Below the pieces are notes generated by a model, which had not been told where the DNA came from, did no database searches, and saw nothing but the letters and a program-made list of their open reading frames with translations. From an uncultured Drancourtella sp. (GTDB lineage: Bacteria; Bacillota; Clostridia; Lachnospirales; Lachnospiraceae): DNA of 64,000 nucleotides. Shown here piece by piece: positions 54,233 through 61,917 of the stretch. The stretch is from positions 1 to 64,000 of the forward strand of contig CALFLL010000034.1 in assembly GCA_937880845.1 (NCBI GenBank), in the 5' to 3' direction. Within the stretch, counting starts at the first letter, position 1; the number at the start of each line of letters is the position of its first letter. A program made the position numbers and the translations under genes.

Positions 54233-55144
54233 ATGTCAAAAACAAAAGGAAAAAATAAATCTGGAGCTACTATAGCGGAAAAAATAACAAACGGATGTAA
54301 AAAAATGGAAGAAGGAGTTACAGAAAGTGGAATAGAGATAGAGAAAAACTTAAAAAAAAAATTTGTCAGGAATTTCACATCTTATTTCAAAAATTATTTT
54401 GAGTTAATTACTGGATATGAATTCAAATATGGCAGTTTTTGGGATAAAGAATTTGAAAAATTAGAAGAAGATGTAATTGAAAAATGTAAAAATTATTCGA
54501 TAGATAATTTATGTAAATGGTTTAAGGTAGAAAAATGGCAGGATTTGTTTCCAAAAGATTATAAGCAGGAAGATGAATTAAAATTTAAAATGGAAATCTG
54601 TGAACTGATAATAAAATTTTTTAAAAATGAAGTAGAGAAAGATAATAAATATAATAAAGAGCGATTGTTGTGTAAAGAGTGTATTTTAAAATTGATGTAT
54701 TTGGATTACCACAATATTTTTCCGCAAGTAACAGAAGAAGAGCTGAAAAAAGAATTCCCAAGTGATGATTTAGTGGAAGAAATTAGAGAGAAAACTAGAA
54801 AAGAACTTAAAAATGAATTTCTTGAGAAACAAAAATCGAGGACTTTAGAAATAAAATACAAAGAGTCTGAAAAAATAAGAAAACGTATAAAAGAAATAAC
54901 AGACCATCAAGACGAAAATAAAGATAAAGAACTGAAAGAAATAGAAAGGTTGCATTTTACTGGAGAATTAGAGCCTGATACGTTAGAACTGTATGATAGG
55001 TGTGAAAAGTTGTATAAAAAGAATAAAGACGTTAACATTGACAATGCAGATGAATTTGGAAAATGGGTAGACAAAATAAGGATAGAGTTAAATAAAGAAA
55101 AATATGAAAGAAGTAGGAATGAAATGTTTGGGAGAGAGTTATAA
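54233..55144 (+). CDS. Lys/Glu-rich protein of unknown function
   Basis: A 303-residue, highly charged, mostly helical protein that I do not recognise. It opens with a Lys/Gly-rich segment and has aromatic-rich helices near 45-110. A two-Cys stretch (LLCKECILKLMYLDYH) comes near 144-160, and a long predicted coiled coil follows near 185-240. No signal peptide or membrane segment is evident. It is the first gene past ppdK, with an AAGGAG site and a terminator after it, so it is transcribed on its own. Codon use is strongly A+T-rich compared with ppdK, consistent with acquired DNA. Confidence 0.6.
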   Translation: MSKTKGKNKSGATIAEKITNGCKKMEEGVTESGIEIEKNLKKKFVRNFTSYFKNYFELITGYEFKYGSFWDKEFEKLEEDVIEKCKNYSIDNLCKWFKVEKWQDLFPKDYKQEDELKFKMEICELIIKFFKNEVEKDNKYNKERLLCKECILKLMYLDYHNIFPQVTEEELKKEFPSDDLVEEIREKTRKELKNEFLEKQKSRTLEIKYKESEKIRKRIKEITDHQDENKDKELKEIERLHFTGELEPDTLELYDRCEKLYKKNKDVNIDNADEFGKWVDKIRIELNKEKYERSRNEMFGREL

Positions 55145-55150
55145 CAGTAT

Positions 55151-55175
55151 GAAGAGCTGTTATAGCTCTTTTAAA
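55151..55175 (+). terminator. Terminator after the Lys/Glu-rich gene
   Basis: AAGAGCT pairs with AGCTCTT around TGTTA-type bases and is followed by TTAAATTT. The stem is short but well placed, 10 bases after the stop codon. Confidence 0.6.
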
Positions 55176-55282
55176 TTTCCATTTTTTTGGTAATTTATAA
55201 AACGATATATTTCAACTTTAGAATTATTAACATAATCCTTTCGTAATAGTATACTATCCATATCGCGATAAACAAAAAACTT

Positions 55283-55327
55283 CATATACAGAGCTTGTCG
55301 ACCGAAGTATAAAGCTCAGCATATATG
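55283..55327 (+). other. Leader stem-loop upstream of the 55355 gene
   Basis: CATATA...GAGCTT (55283-55296) pairs with AAGCTC...CATATATG (55312-55327) around a loop holding GTCGACC. A second, interleaved pairing ACTTC/GAAGT is possible, which would make a pseudoknot. It ends about 12 bases before a strong AAAGGAGGT site. It may control translation of the next gene or be a protein binding site. Confidence 0.4.
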
Positions 55328-55354
55328 TGATACAAAAGAAAGGAGGTAATTTCG

Positions 55355-55714
55355 ATGAAAATTACCAGAACAAAAAAGAACCTTCAAGAAAAGAAGCTTT
55401 ATGAAGGATATATTGTTAAAGTTGAGGAGGACGAGGAATATGGAATAGCACGTCTTTATATCGAGTTAGATGATTATCCAGATGAATGGTTCTATACTTC
55501 TTTGCAAATGGAAGAGTCAGGCAAAGTAAATTCACGATTTAATCAGTTTTTTGAGACAATGGGTGTATTTGATGTGATGGACAACTTTGAGCTGAAAGAA
55601 CTGGAAAACGTAGAGGTACTCGCAACTCTTCAACAAGGACGGAACGGATATTTTTATGTGAAGCAGTTGTATCTCAAAGAGTCAGATGATGAAAACGATT
55701 ATGGAGAAGAGTAA
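55355..55714 (+). CDS. Acidic small protein of unknown function, coupled to a recombinase fragment
   Basis: A 119-residue acidic protein that I do not recognise by name. The N-terminal part is basic (MKITRTKKN), and the centre is beta-rich (YEGYIVKVEEDEEYGIARLYIEL). An aromatic segment with FFETMGVFDVMDNFEL precedes the acidic C-terminus DESDDEND-like tail. The layout recalls small proteins of conjugative elements and phages that bind nucleic acid through an OB-like fold, but this is a guess. The start has a very strong AAAGGAGGT site. Its stop codon overlaps the ATG of the recombinase fragment by one base, so the two are co-translated. Confidence 0.6.
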   Translation: MKITRTKKNLQEKKLYEGYIVKVEEDEEYGIARLYIELDDYPDEWFYTSLQMEESGKVNSRFNQFFETMGVFDVMDNFELKELENVEVLATLQQGRNGYFYVKQLYLKESDDENDYGEE

Positions 55715-56808
55715 TGGAAAAAATCTTTAAAAAATTACAAATGCTCTTTGAAAAAGAGATAATATATGCAGGGTATATAGGATATAATAAATCTTATACA
55801 GCAAGTTTTTTAGACCATAGGAGAGTACCCATTTTAGACCGTTCCCAATATGAATATGTGAAAGGGAATTTTCCACCGATTGTTTCAGAGGACACATGGA
55901 ATCGTGTGCAAGCCTTGAAAGCGAAAAAGACAATCTGTATTGGAGAGAGGACTCGTGGAAAACCTATGGCAACGGATAAATGGGTGAAAACACTTGTTTG
56001 TGAGTGTGGAAGCACTTATAAAAAATATACATGGCGAGTCAATAAAAACGGAGAGGAAAGTAACGGTTATCAATGCAGAAATCAGGTGGTAAATCGGAAA
56101 AGAAGCTTTCATGTGAAAAATGGTTTGGACGGTACTGGTCGTTGTGATGTTCCGTCTATCTGTGAATGGAAACTTGATTTCATGGCAAAAGCAATCTTTC
56201 AAAGGTTGTGGAAAAATCAAAAAGATTCTCTTGCAGAACTGATGGGAACGATTGAAGAACATTATACAGTCGATAAGGAGGAACATTCAGAGCGGTATGA
56301 AGTAGAAAAGTTGCAAAGAGAGTTAGATAGGCTTCAAAAGAGGAAGAATAATCTTGTTGATATGCGACTGGATGATTTGATAGATGAAACTCAGTATCAG
56401 AAGAAATATAATCTAATTACAGTACGAACTGAAGAGGTTGAGATTTCTTTGCAGAAACTACAATGTGATGGTAAAGAGATAGAGCCTGTAGATGTGACTG
56501 CAGAAATACAAAAGATACAAGAATATCTTGATAAGGCTTGCAACTTGGAAGAGAAACAGATTAGTGGAGAACTGATTGAGGCTATTGTAGAAAGAGTTAC
56601 TCCAACAGAAGAAGGTGTTTTTAAATGGTATTTAAAAGAGGAAGATTATGACATGGAAATGCAATTTCAAGAAGAACAGTATGTGTTGATGGACAGGTTC
56701 ACCTTAGGATTTGAAGAAGCCAAAGCATATCGGAAGTCTTTTGGAAATTTCATCAGAGCAAAGCAATGGAAAGACTTAGTTGTAGAAGTATATATTAAGA
56801 AGTTGTAA
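55714..56808 (+). CDS. Serine recombinase lacking the catalytic N-terminal domain
   Basis: A 364-residue protein equal to the C-terminal part of large serine recombinases. It begins in the recombinase domain (YAGYIGYNKSYT, VPILDRSQYEYVKGNFPPIVSEDTWNRVQ). A zinc ribbon follows with CECGS, YQC and RCD, then a long coiled coil (about 195-300) and a C-terminal beta region. The resolvase domain with the catalytic Ser and Arg residues is absent, and the start codon overlaps the preceding stop. It cannot carry out strand exchange alone. It may be a decayed integrase, or a retained DNA-binding protein acting as regulator or directionality factor. Confidence 0.8.
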   Translation: MEKIFKKLQMLFEKEIIYAGYIGYNKSYTASFLDHRRVPILDRSQYEYVKGNFPPIVSEDTWNRVQALKAKKTICIGERTRGKPMATDKWVKTLVCECGSTYKKYTWRVNKNGEESNGYQCRNQVVNRKRSFHVKNGLDGTGRCDVPSICEWKLDFMAKAIFQRLWKNQKDSLAELMGTIEEHYTVDKEEHSERYEVEKLQRELDRLQKRKNNLVDMRLDDLIDETQYQKKYNLITVRTEEVEISLQKLQCDGKEIEPVDVTAEIQKIQEYLDKACNLEEKQISGELIEAIVERVTPTEEGVFKWYLKEEDYDMEMQFQEEQYVLMDRFTLGFEEAKAYRKSFGNFIRAKQWKDLVVEVYIKKL

Positions 56809-56861
56809 AAGCAATTTCGTATAATTGATAATAAGGAATATTGAATATGAATGATAGAGGT

Positions 56862-56899
56862 AAGGACTAATAGAGCGAGAAATCTATTAGTCCTTTTTT
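56862..56899 (+). terminator. Terminator or attenuator between recombinase fragment and DUF1643 gene
   Basis: AAGGACTAATAGA pairs perfectly with TCTATTAGTCCTT around an 8-base loop and is followed by T-rich sequence. It ends 24 bases before the next start codon. Confidence 0.85.
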
Positions 56900-56922
56900 G
56901 CGTGTTTTTAGGAGGAAAGAGC

Positions 56923-57645
56923 ATGATTACAGGAGAAGTGAATATGAACATTTGGGCAGTTGGAACAGATGATGGGAAAAGTACTTATGAGATTCGGCGA
57001 AAATGGGGAGAGGAGGGAAAGAAAGCATTAGTGATAGAGTTGTACCCGACTATTTCGGTAGAGAACTGTGGAGTATTAGATGTATCGACTATGCACTTGA
57101 TAAATCATGTGAATGATTTTGGGTGGAAAGAAATGCGGATTGTCAATCTGTATGCAAATGTTATTACAAAGAAGCCGAGTGTCAGCGAGTTACAAGAAAA
57201 CAGTCTTGCGTATATAGAGGAGATTTTGGAAGAGGAGGATATAAAGACATATGATATTGTGATTGCATGGGGAAATTCATTGCTTACACATAAAGGAACA
57301 ACCAATGTCAAAATAGATTTGTTGTCTATGCTGGAGGAAAAAGGACTGGATAAGAATGTAAAATGTATTTCGGTAGAGGGAATCAGTTTGAAAAGCCTTG
57401 GGGTTCATCCGCTCTACTTAGGGTTGCATTATCCAAGAGAGAAATGGAATTTGATGGATTATCCATTAAAAGAAAGTTTAGAAGCCTTAGTACAGAGTGA
57501 AAAGTGTGACAAGGCAAAGAAAGGGAAGAAAGTAACGAATACAGCTAAAAAGAAAGGAAAGGCAGAGGGGGAAAGTCATGAACATAAAAATCAAGACGTG
57601 GGAAGCGTTGAAAATGTTAAAACAGATAAATCCATTGTTGGCTAA
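56923..57645 (+). CDS. DUF1643 domain protein
   Basis: A protein of about 240 residues. The N-terminal 190 residues match the DUF1643 layout: YEIRRKWGEEGKKALVIELYPT, then WKEMRIVNLYANVITKKPSV and IVIAWGNSLL, where family members have LMLNPSTAD- and VVNLFA-like motifs. The function of DUF1643 is not established. The C-terminal tail is Lys/Glu-rich and low in complexity, and it overlaps the next gene by 68 bases. ATG 56923 follows AGGAGG by 7 bases. A later ATG at 56944 with AGGAGAAG is equally possible and would give the N-terminus MNIWAVGTDDGKS. Confidence 0.75.
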   Translation: MITGEVNMNIWAVGTDDGKSTYEIRRKWGEEGKKALVIELYPTISVENCGVLDVSTMHLINHVNDFGWKEMRIVNLYANVITKKPSVSELQENSLAYIEEILEEEDIKTYDIVIAWGNSLLTHKGTTNVKIDLLSMLEEKGLDKNVKCISVEGISLKSLGVHPLYLGLHYPREKWNLMDYPLKESLEALVQSEKCDKAKKGKKVTNTAKKKGKAEGESHEHKNQDVGSVENVKTDKSIVG

Positions 57646-57952
57646 TAATGAAATTCCGTTGGAGATTTTAAATACGGTTGAAGAATTACTTGAGAATAAG
57701 GATATAGGAAGAAATGGCTATATTTCTATCATCCTGACACCTGTTCAAGATGATACATCAGATATTTTAGAAGAACTGAATCTTGACCATACTTTAGTGC
57801 GGATTCCAGACAATAATTTTCTTCAAATCGACATTAAGAACAAGAAGCACCCAATGAATGAAAACAGGAGATGGGTTAGTTATGACTTGGAATTTTTAGA
57901 CAGACAGGGAAAGGTGTATGCTATCTATTCCATGAAAACGGTAGGAGAGTGA
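57578..57952 (+). CDS. Unknown small protein, island paralogue family member 1
   Basis: A 124-residue protein that I cannot name. It is clearly related to the protein encoded at 61918: LKQINPLLANNEIPLEIL corresponds to LRQINCLLGKKKLPNDVL there. ISIILTPVQDD corresponds to VVIFMNPIKND, and VYAIYSM near the end corresponds to IYLIYPM. It is predicted soluble, alpha then beta. The start lies within the DUF1643 tail, and the end overlaps the start region of the next gene. Small soluble paralogues in an island could be immunity or antidote-like proteins; this is speculation. Confidence 0.65.
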   Translation: MNIKIKTWEALKMLKQINPLLANNEIPLEILNTVEELLENKDIGRNGYISIILTPVQDDTSDILEELNLDHTLVRIPDNNFLQIDIKNKKHPMNENRRWVSYDLEFLDRQGKVYAIYSMKTVGE

Positions 57953-57957
57953 AAAAG

Positions 57958-58308
57958 ATGATTAAAAAATTTTGGACGATTACGCAAAAAGAAGAAATCG
58001 AGAAGTGCTGTTCTGAGTATGAGATTCCGCAGGATATCATAGCAGAGATGTTCAGAATTATTCATATTTTAGACGAGAACTACGGTGTGGACAGAACGTT
58101 AGAGTCTGATGGTGGATATGTGGCTTTGCTTGTAGAAGAAAACTATTCAGAGGACTACGGAACGATTTTGAAAGAACATAATTTGAAAAAGAGTTATGCA
58201 GAGTTTCAAGATATTTTTCCTATAACAGAAAAAATAGAATGGTGTTCGGATTTATACATAGTGACGAATGATTATGGAATTACAATCATATATCCGCATG
58301 AGAGATAA
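57958..58308 (+). CDS. Unknown small protein, island paralogue family member 2
   Basis: A 116-residue protein, more distantly related to those at 57578 and 61918. YEIPQDIIAEMFRIIHIL matches the IPxxIL helix of the others. YVALLVEENYSEDYGTILKEHNL matches the central strand and helix, and LYIVTNDYGITIIYP matches the conserved aromatic end. It is predicted soluble. I start at ATG 57958 with GGAGAG 8 bases upstream; a GTG at 57949 overlaps that site and the preceding stop. A terminator-like hairpin follows the stop. Confidence 0.65.
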   Translation: MIKKFWTITQKEEIEKCCSEYEIPQDIIAEMFRIIHILDENYGVDRTLESDGGYVALLVEENYSEDYGTILKEHNLKKSYAEFQDIFPITEKIEWCSDLYIVTNDYGITIIYPHER

Positions 58309-58311
58309 TAA

Positions 58312-58350
58312 AAGGAGAGAACAAACTTAGAAGTGCGTAGGTTCTCTCTT
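58312..58350 (-). terminator. Terminator of the XRE regulator gene
   Basis: AAGGAGAGAAC pairs with GTTCTCTCTT around an 18-base loop. Read on the reverse strand it ends in CCTTTTATTA. On the forward strand its T-run is weak. Confidence 0.65.
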
Positions 58351-58360
58351 GAAATATCAA

Positions 58361-58591
58361 TTATTTACTTGGGGGAATGTATTCTAATAAGTCATGTAAA
58401 TCACATTCTAAGGCATAACAAAGTCGGGAAAGGACAGCAATATCTAAACGCTGAATAGAGCCATCATAATAGTGTTTGAGTTGGGTTCTCTGCATTTCTG
58501 CACGAAAAGATAACTTGCTCAGGGAAAGTCCTCGTTCTTCCATAATTTCTTTTAAATGTAATTTGACTGTGCCAAACTCCAAATCGTTCAT
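58361..58591 (-). CDS. XRE-family helix-turn-helix regulator
   Basis: A 76-residue Cro/C1-type DNA-binding protein. The helix-turn-helix lies near residues 10-55: LKEIMEERGLSLSKLSFRAEM, RTQLKHYYDGSIQRLDIAVLSRLCYAL. The C-terminus ECDLHDLLEYIP is the usual fifth helix. There is no sensor domain. It has an AGGAGG site and is divergent to the glycine-rich membrane protein gene at 58696. It probably represses that promoter and its own. Confidence 0.88.
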   Translation of the reverse strand: MNDLEFGTVKLHLKEIMEERGLSLSKLSFRAEMQRTQLKHYYDGSIQRLDIAVLSRLCYALECDLHDLLEYIPPSK

Positions 58592-58634
58592 GTCAAAATC
58601 CTCCTGCTTATATCATATTTGATTTCTATTGCTA

Positions 58635-58663
58635 TTGTAAGCGGTGGATATATATGGTATTAT
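58635..58663 (+). promoter_or_regulatory. Promoter of the glycine-rich membrane protein operon with possible operator
   Basis: TTGTAA (58635-58640) and TATTAT (58658-58663) are 17 bases apart. Two GATATATA stretches surround the -10 box (58647-58655 and 58672-58680) and are candidate binding sites for the divergent XRE protein. Confidence 0.45.
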
Positions 58664-58695
58664 TATAGTGTAGATATATACCGTAGGAGGAATAG

Positions 58696-59259
58696 ATGAT
58701 GAAAAAAGAAATAAAAGAAAAACCTAAAAAAGAAAAATTAAATTTCCCGAATATGGATTCATTACAGCCTGTAGTAAATATTATCAATGAGGCGTCTATT
58801 ACTTTGGGAGATCCAACGAGAACAATTAAAGATTCACCTTTAGTTGAAGTTTTTGCGGCGGCACTTGGAAGCGGAAGTGGGGCAGGTGTATCTTTTATGG
58901 CATTGTATGGTTTAGGAACAGTAGGTTTGTCAGCGGCAGGTATAACATCAGCACTTGCAGCAGCAGGTTCTATTGTAGGTGGAGGTATGGCAGCAGGTGT
59001 GTTGGTTTTAGCGGCTCCAGTTGCAGGGTTAGCAGGTGTTGGCGTTGCAGTTGCAAAACAAATCAAGAAGAAACAGTTGCGTCAAGAAAAAAAGAGATTA
59101 TATGCAGAAGCCAAGAAGAAATATCCATTGATATTAGAAGCAAACAAAAATATCCAATTAGATGAAAATGCATCACAGGAAAGAAAAGATATTTTGAAAG
59201 GCTTAGAAATTATGCTGAAAAAGGTAATAGATGAATTAGAAGCAGATTTAATTATGTAA
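58696..59259 (+). CDS. Glycine-rich (glycine-zipper-like) membrane protein
   Basis: A 187-residue protein that I cannot assign. A basic N-terminus (MMKKEIKEKPKKEKL) and a short soluble part precede a long Gly/Ala/Val-rich stretch (about 55-115). That stretch has repeated small-residue spacing such as GSGSGAGVSF, AAAGSIVGGGMAAG and APVAGLAGVGVA, typical of glycine-zipper membrane helices. A charged helical C-terminus follows (QIKKKQLRQEKKRLYAEAKKKY). There is no signal peptide cleavage site. It is followed after 15 bases by a small zinc-motif protein and is divergent to an XRE regulator. A pore-forming or membrane-associated role is possible but unproven. Confidence 0.7.
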   Translation: MMKKEIKEKPKKEKLNFPNMDSLQPVVNIINEASITLGDPTRTIKDSPLVEVFAAALGSGSGAGVSFMALYGLGTVGLSAAGITSALAAAGSIVGGGMAAGVLVLAAPVAGLAGVGVAVAKQIKKKQLRQEKKRLYAEAKKKYPLILEANKNIQLDENASQERKDILKGLEIMLKKVIDELEADLIM

Positions 59260-59274
59260 AACGGGGGAATGAAA

Positions 59275-59469
59275 ATGCCAGAACCATGTTGGTATTGTAG
59301 AGGAACGGGGACTGTAGAGTGTGATTATTGTCAAGGTATAGGATTTTCAGACGGAAGTTGTCCTGCTTGTTCGGGAGAAGGACGTCATACTTGTCCTGAA
59401 TGTAATGGCTCAGGTGTCATAAGAGGTGAGGATGAGGAAGACGACGAAGACTTTGATGATGAATTTTAA
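59275..59469 (+). CDS. Small DnaJ-type zinc-motif protein
   Basis: A 64-residue protein with four CxxC pairs: CWYC, CDYC, CPAC and CPEC, each followed by Gly-rich turns such as RGTGT, QGIGF, SGEGR and NGSGV. This is the CxxCxGxG pattern of the DnaJ cysteine-rich domain, predicted to bind two zinc ions. The C-terminus is very acidic (EDEEDDEDFDDEF). I start at ATG 59275, 7 bases after GGGGG; the ATG at 59269 is too close. It follows the glycine-rich membrane protein and likely works with it, perhaps as a chaperone-like or adaptor part. Confidence 0.75.
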   Translation: MPEPCWYCRGTGTVECDYCQGIGFSDGSCPACSGEGRHTCPECNGSGVIRGEDEEDDEDFDDEF

Positions 59470-59494
59470 CTTAAAAGAGAAAGCAATATTATTT

Positions 59495-59527
59495 CGAGCA
59501 TATAGCAATACGTTATATGCTCGTTTA
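59495..59527 (+). terminator. Terminator-like hairpin before the lipoprotein gene
   Basis: CGAGCATATA pairs perfectly with TATATGCTCG around a 9-base loop, followed by TTTATC. It separates the zinc-motif gene from the lipoprotein gene. Confidence 0.6.
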
Positions 59528-59550
59528 TCAATTTAAAGAGGCGAGAGAAA

Positions 59551-60759
59551 ATGAGAAAATATTTAAAAGGAATATTGATGATTCTTACGGTCATGCTCAT
59601 AGGAGTATTGGCAGGGTGTTCTAATTCCCAAAAAGAAAATGAGGAAGAATCAGAAAAAAAGATTGGTTTATTAGAAACAGTAGAATGGCAGGACGACAGT
59701 AAAAAAATAGAAGAGTTCAAAAAATGCTCTATATCTGCTTATTCTAATAAACCGATAGGAGAAACTGTATCATCTCAATTTTCGGTGAATAAATGGCAAT
59801 ATGGATATTCAGAAAAAGAAGAATATCTTCTATGTTCCTATGTAAAAGAGGAAAAAGAAGTTATATTGATTTTTTACAAGGATTCCTATGAGAATGTGAA
59901 TATAGCAGAGTATTATGTGGAAGAGGAGAAGCAGAGCAAAGAAGAAATTACAAAAGTAACAGAAGAAATTTTTGGGGAAAAGGAATTTTCCAGCAAAAGA
60001 ACAGGCTTTTTCTCTAATGGGAAATGGGCGATAGAAATTTCCAAAGTTGATGTGGCAAATAAGAAAATAGAATATTATTCTTATTGGTGGAATTTTGAAA
60101 AAGAGCAGATGGAACAATCTGAAACAGATGTAAAAACATTAGATATTTTAGATGTTGATACAATGGGAAACTCTGATTATTCGATTGAATGGAACGGGAT
60201 AGACTCTTTTAAGATGGAGAAATATGATTGTGAACTTCTCTTTAATAATGACACTATTGGAAGTAGAGAGGGAAGAAGTGAGGAATTTTGGAATAGTGGC
60301 ATGGGTGAATTTAAACGTATAGAAAAGCCTAAAAATATTCCAATATCCGAATTTGAATCTGCACAAGAACCATCTTCACAGGAGAATGAAGAAAGTGAAA
60401 ATCAAAGAATTGTGCTTCCACAAGTACCACCTGCAGGTACATATTGGGAGGCAGACTGTTCTCCACTATATGCACGATATTACATAGAAATCAGCAACAC
60501 ACAAGATAATAGTTTTGATTTTGAAATTTATCAGGCACAGACTTTTAATCAGTATGAAGAAGCATCAGATTATAAACTTGTCTTTAAGAAACATACAGCC
60601 ACATTCACAGACGCATATCATGCAGTATATGAAGGACAACAGTACACATTACATTTTGAATGTGGTACAAATACAGGGTATATTACAATTAGCGGATTTA
60701 GTGAAGTTATTCCTGATGGTTCGCAGTTATGTAATACAGAATGGCTACAGGTTTCCTAG
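59551..60759 (+). CDS. Lipoprotein of unknown function
   Basis: A 402-residue lipoprotein. The signal peptide ends in VLAGC, with Cys23 as lipidation site, so it is exported and membrane-anchored. The next 240 residues alternate charged helices and Trp/Tyr-rich strands (NKWQYGYSEKEEYLL, YYSYWWNFEK). A Ser/Glu/Gln-rich linker at about 270-290 leads to a C-terminal beta domain of about 110 residues (PPAGTYWEADCSPLYARYYIEI and following) that looks like a small barrel. I do not recognise a family. It uses the island's A+T-rich codons. The lgt product at 20822 would process it. Confidence 0.75.
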   Translation: MRKYLKGILMILTVMLIGVLAGCSNSQKENEEESEKKIGLLETVEWQDDSKKIEEFKKCSISAYSNKPIGETVSSQFSVNKWQYGYSEKEEYLLCSYVKEEKEVILIFYKDSYENVNIAEYYVEEEKQSKEEITKVTEEIFGEKEFSSKRTGFFSNGKWAIEISKVDVANKKIEYYSYWWNFEKEQMEQSETDVKTLDILDVDTMGNSDYSIEWNGIDSFKMEKYDCELLFNNDTIGSREGRSEEFWNSGMGEFKRIEKPKNIPISEFESAQEPSSQENEESENQRIVLPQVPPAGTYWEADCSPLYARYYIEISNTQDNSFDFEIYQAQTFNQYEEASDYKLVFKKHTATFTDAYHAVYEGQQYTLHFECGTNTGYITISGFSEVIPDGSQLCNTEWLQVS

Positions 60760-60780
60760 AGCGTGAAGGGAGATAGAATT

Positions 60781-61218
60781 GTGCAAGGCAAAATGATATT
60801 TTATCCAAATGAAGAGTGCCTTTCCTGTGCAGATAGGGTTGTTACAGAGATTGAGAAAATTTTAAAAAATCCTAAGAAAACAATAGAGAATAGTTTTTTG
60901 AAAAAATATGTTTCTGTATTGGAAGAGGGAGAATGTACTGATTTCTTGAAAGTGTGTACAAATGAATATCAACTTTTAAGAAAGGGATATCCTCGTACAA
61001 TGATGGGAACAGGTCCAATCTTGCCAATATTTTCATTCAAGGGAAGATTGAAAAAGAAAAAGCAACTGCTGTATTCTAAATGTCTGCTTTCTTTGAAAAG
61101 TATAGAAGAGGAATTGAAAAGGACAACGGAAAATGATAGGATTTTTCTGTTAAAGGTGGCTAGGATTTTAGATAAAACAATAGCGGAAGAACTAGAACAT
61201 GATTTACAAAATCAATAG
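60781..61218 (+). CDS. Unknown small protein with N-terminal CxxC
   Basis: A 145-residue protein that I cannot name. It begins with a CLSC pair in YPNEECLSCADRV, continues with helices, has a central MMGTGPILPIFSFKG segment and ends in charged helices (SIEEELKRTTENDRIFLL). It is predicted soluble. I choose GTG 60781, 8 bases after AAGGGAG; a GTG at 60763 would place that site inside the gene. It follows the lipoprotein gene by 21 bases and precedes a terminator, so the two may be co-transcribed. Confidence 0.55.
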   Translation: MQGKMIFYPNEECLSCADRVVTEIEKILKNPKKTIENSFLKKYVSVLEEGECTDFLKVCTNEYQLLRKGYPRTMMGTGPILPIFSFKGRLKKKKQLLYSKCLLSLKSIEEELKRTTENDRIFLLKVARILDKTIAEELEHDLQNQ

Positions 61219-61223
61219 GACTA

Positions 61224-61260
61224 AAGGCTGACATGTGAAAATGTGTCAGTCTTATTTTTT
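61224..61260 (+). terminator. Rho-independent terminator after the CxxC protein gene
   Basis: AAGGCTGACA pairs with TGTCAGTCTT (one G-T pair) and is followed by TATTTTTT. Confidence 0.8.
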
Positions 61261-61274
61261 AGGAGTGTGAGAGA

Positions 61275-61853
61275 ATGACGAAGATAAATATTGAAGAATG
61301 GTTTTCTTCTCCGAAACGGTGGGAGAAAGAACATGAGTGTTTAAACATGGAAAATATCAATGAAAAACCTTGTACTTATGAGGGCAGTTTAGAAGAATGG
61401 ATAAAAGAACTAACAACATTTATTTTTATCTATCCGAAAGAATGGAATAGAATTTTGATGGAGTACAAAGCCATTCATTTTAAACAAAAACAGAAAAAGC
61501 GTGACAGGTTAGATTTTTACAGAGATGATGAAGGGTATTTGCGGAAGGTGGGAGAAAAAGACAATCTTCTTCGGTTTCATTTCCAATCTGATTGTTTCAC
61601 ATATAAAAATCAGATTGCTTATATAATGGAAGAAACAAAAATTTTGTCCTTTGATGAATATCTGAAATATTGTAGATTGAACGGAAAAGAGAGAACTCTA
61701 TATTTGCAGAGATTAAAAGATAAATTAACTAAAGAGGGCTTTCAAACACAAGAAGCGTTTCAAATTTCCTTTGAAACAGATTATGACTCCTCAGATTTTA
61801 ATAATAGGGATATTTATGTTGATATGTTAAATCATACCTATATATTTTTATAA
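61275..61853 (+). CDS. Unknown soluble protein
   Basis: A 192-residue protein that I do not recognise. It is rich in aromatic and charged residues (EEWFSSPKRWEKEHECL, TFIFIYPKEWNRILMEYKAIHF) and predicted soluble, mixed alpha and beta, with a Lys/Arg-rich stretch near 72-82 (KQKQKKRDRLDF). A late acidic segment contains FETDYDSSDFNNRDIYVD. It has a TTAGGAG site and is bounded by terminators on both sides, so it appears to be its own transcription unit within the island. Confidence 0.55.
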   Translation: MTKINIEEWFSSPKRWEKEHECLNMENINEKPCTYEGSLEEWIKELTTFIFIYPKEWNRILMEYKAIHFKQKQKKRDRLDFYRDDEGYLRKVGEKDNLLRFHFQSDCFTYKNQIAYIMEETKILSFDEYLKYCRLNGKERTLYLQRLKDKLTKEGFQTQEAFQISFETDYDSSDFNNRDIYVDMLNHTYIFL

Positions 61854-61892
61854 AAGCCAATGTACAGAGATGAAATGTATATTGGCTTTTAA
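61852..61892 (+). terminator. Rho-independent terminator after the 61275 gene
   Basis: AAAAGCCAATGTACA pairs with TGTATATTGGCTTTT (one G-T pair) around a 9-base loop. It overlaps the stop codon of the preceding gene. Confidence 0.8.
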
Positions 61893-61917
61893 ATTGCAAA
61901 AGAAAAGGAGAAAAATA

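Noticed and set aside
58632..59066. 144-codon Pro/Ala-rich reverse-strand frame
   Set aside because: It is the antisense of the Gly/Ala-rich membrane protein, which explains its low-complexity composition, and it overlaps the divergent promoter region.
61870..61917. Upstream ATG extending the 61918 gene by 16 residues
   Set aside because: It lies inside the terminator hairpin of the preceding gene, while ATG 61918 has AAGGAGA at normal spacing and matches its paralogue in length.
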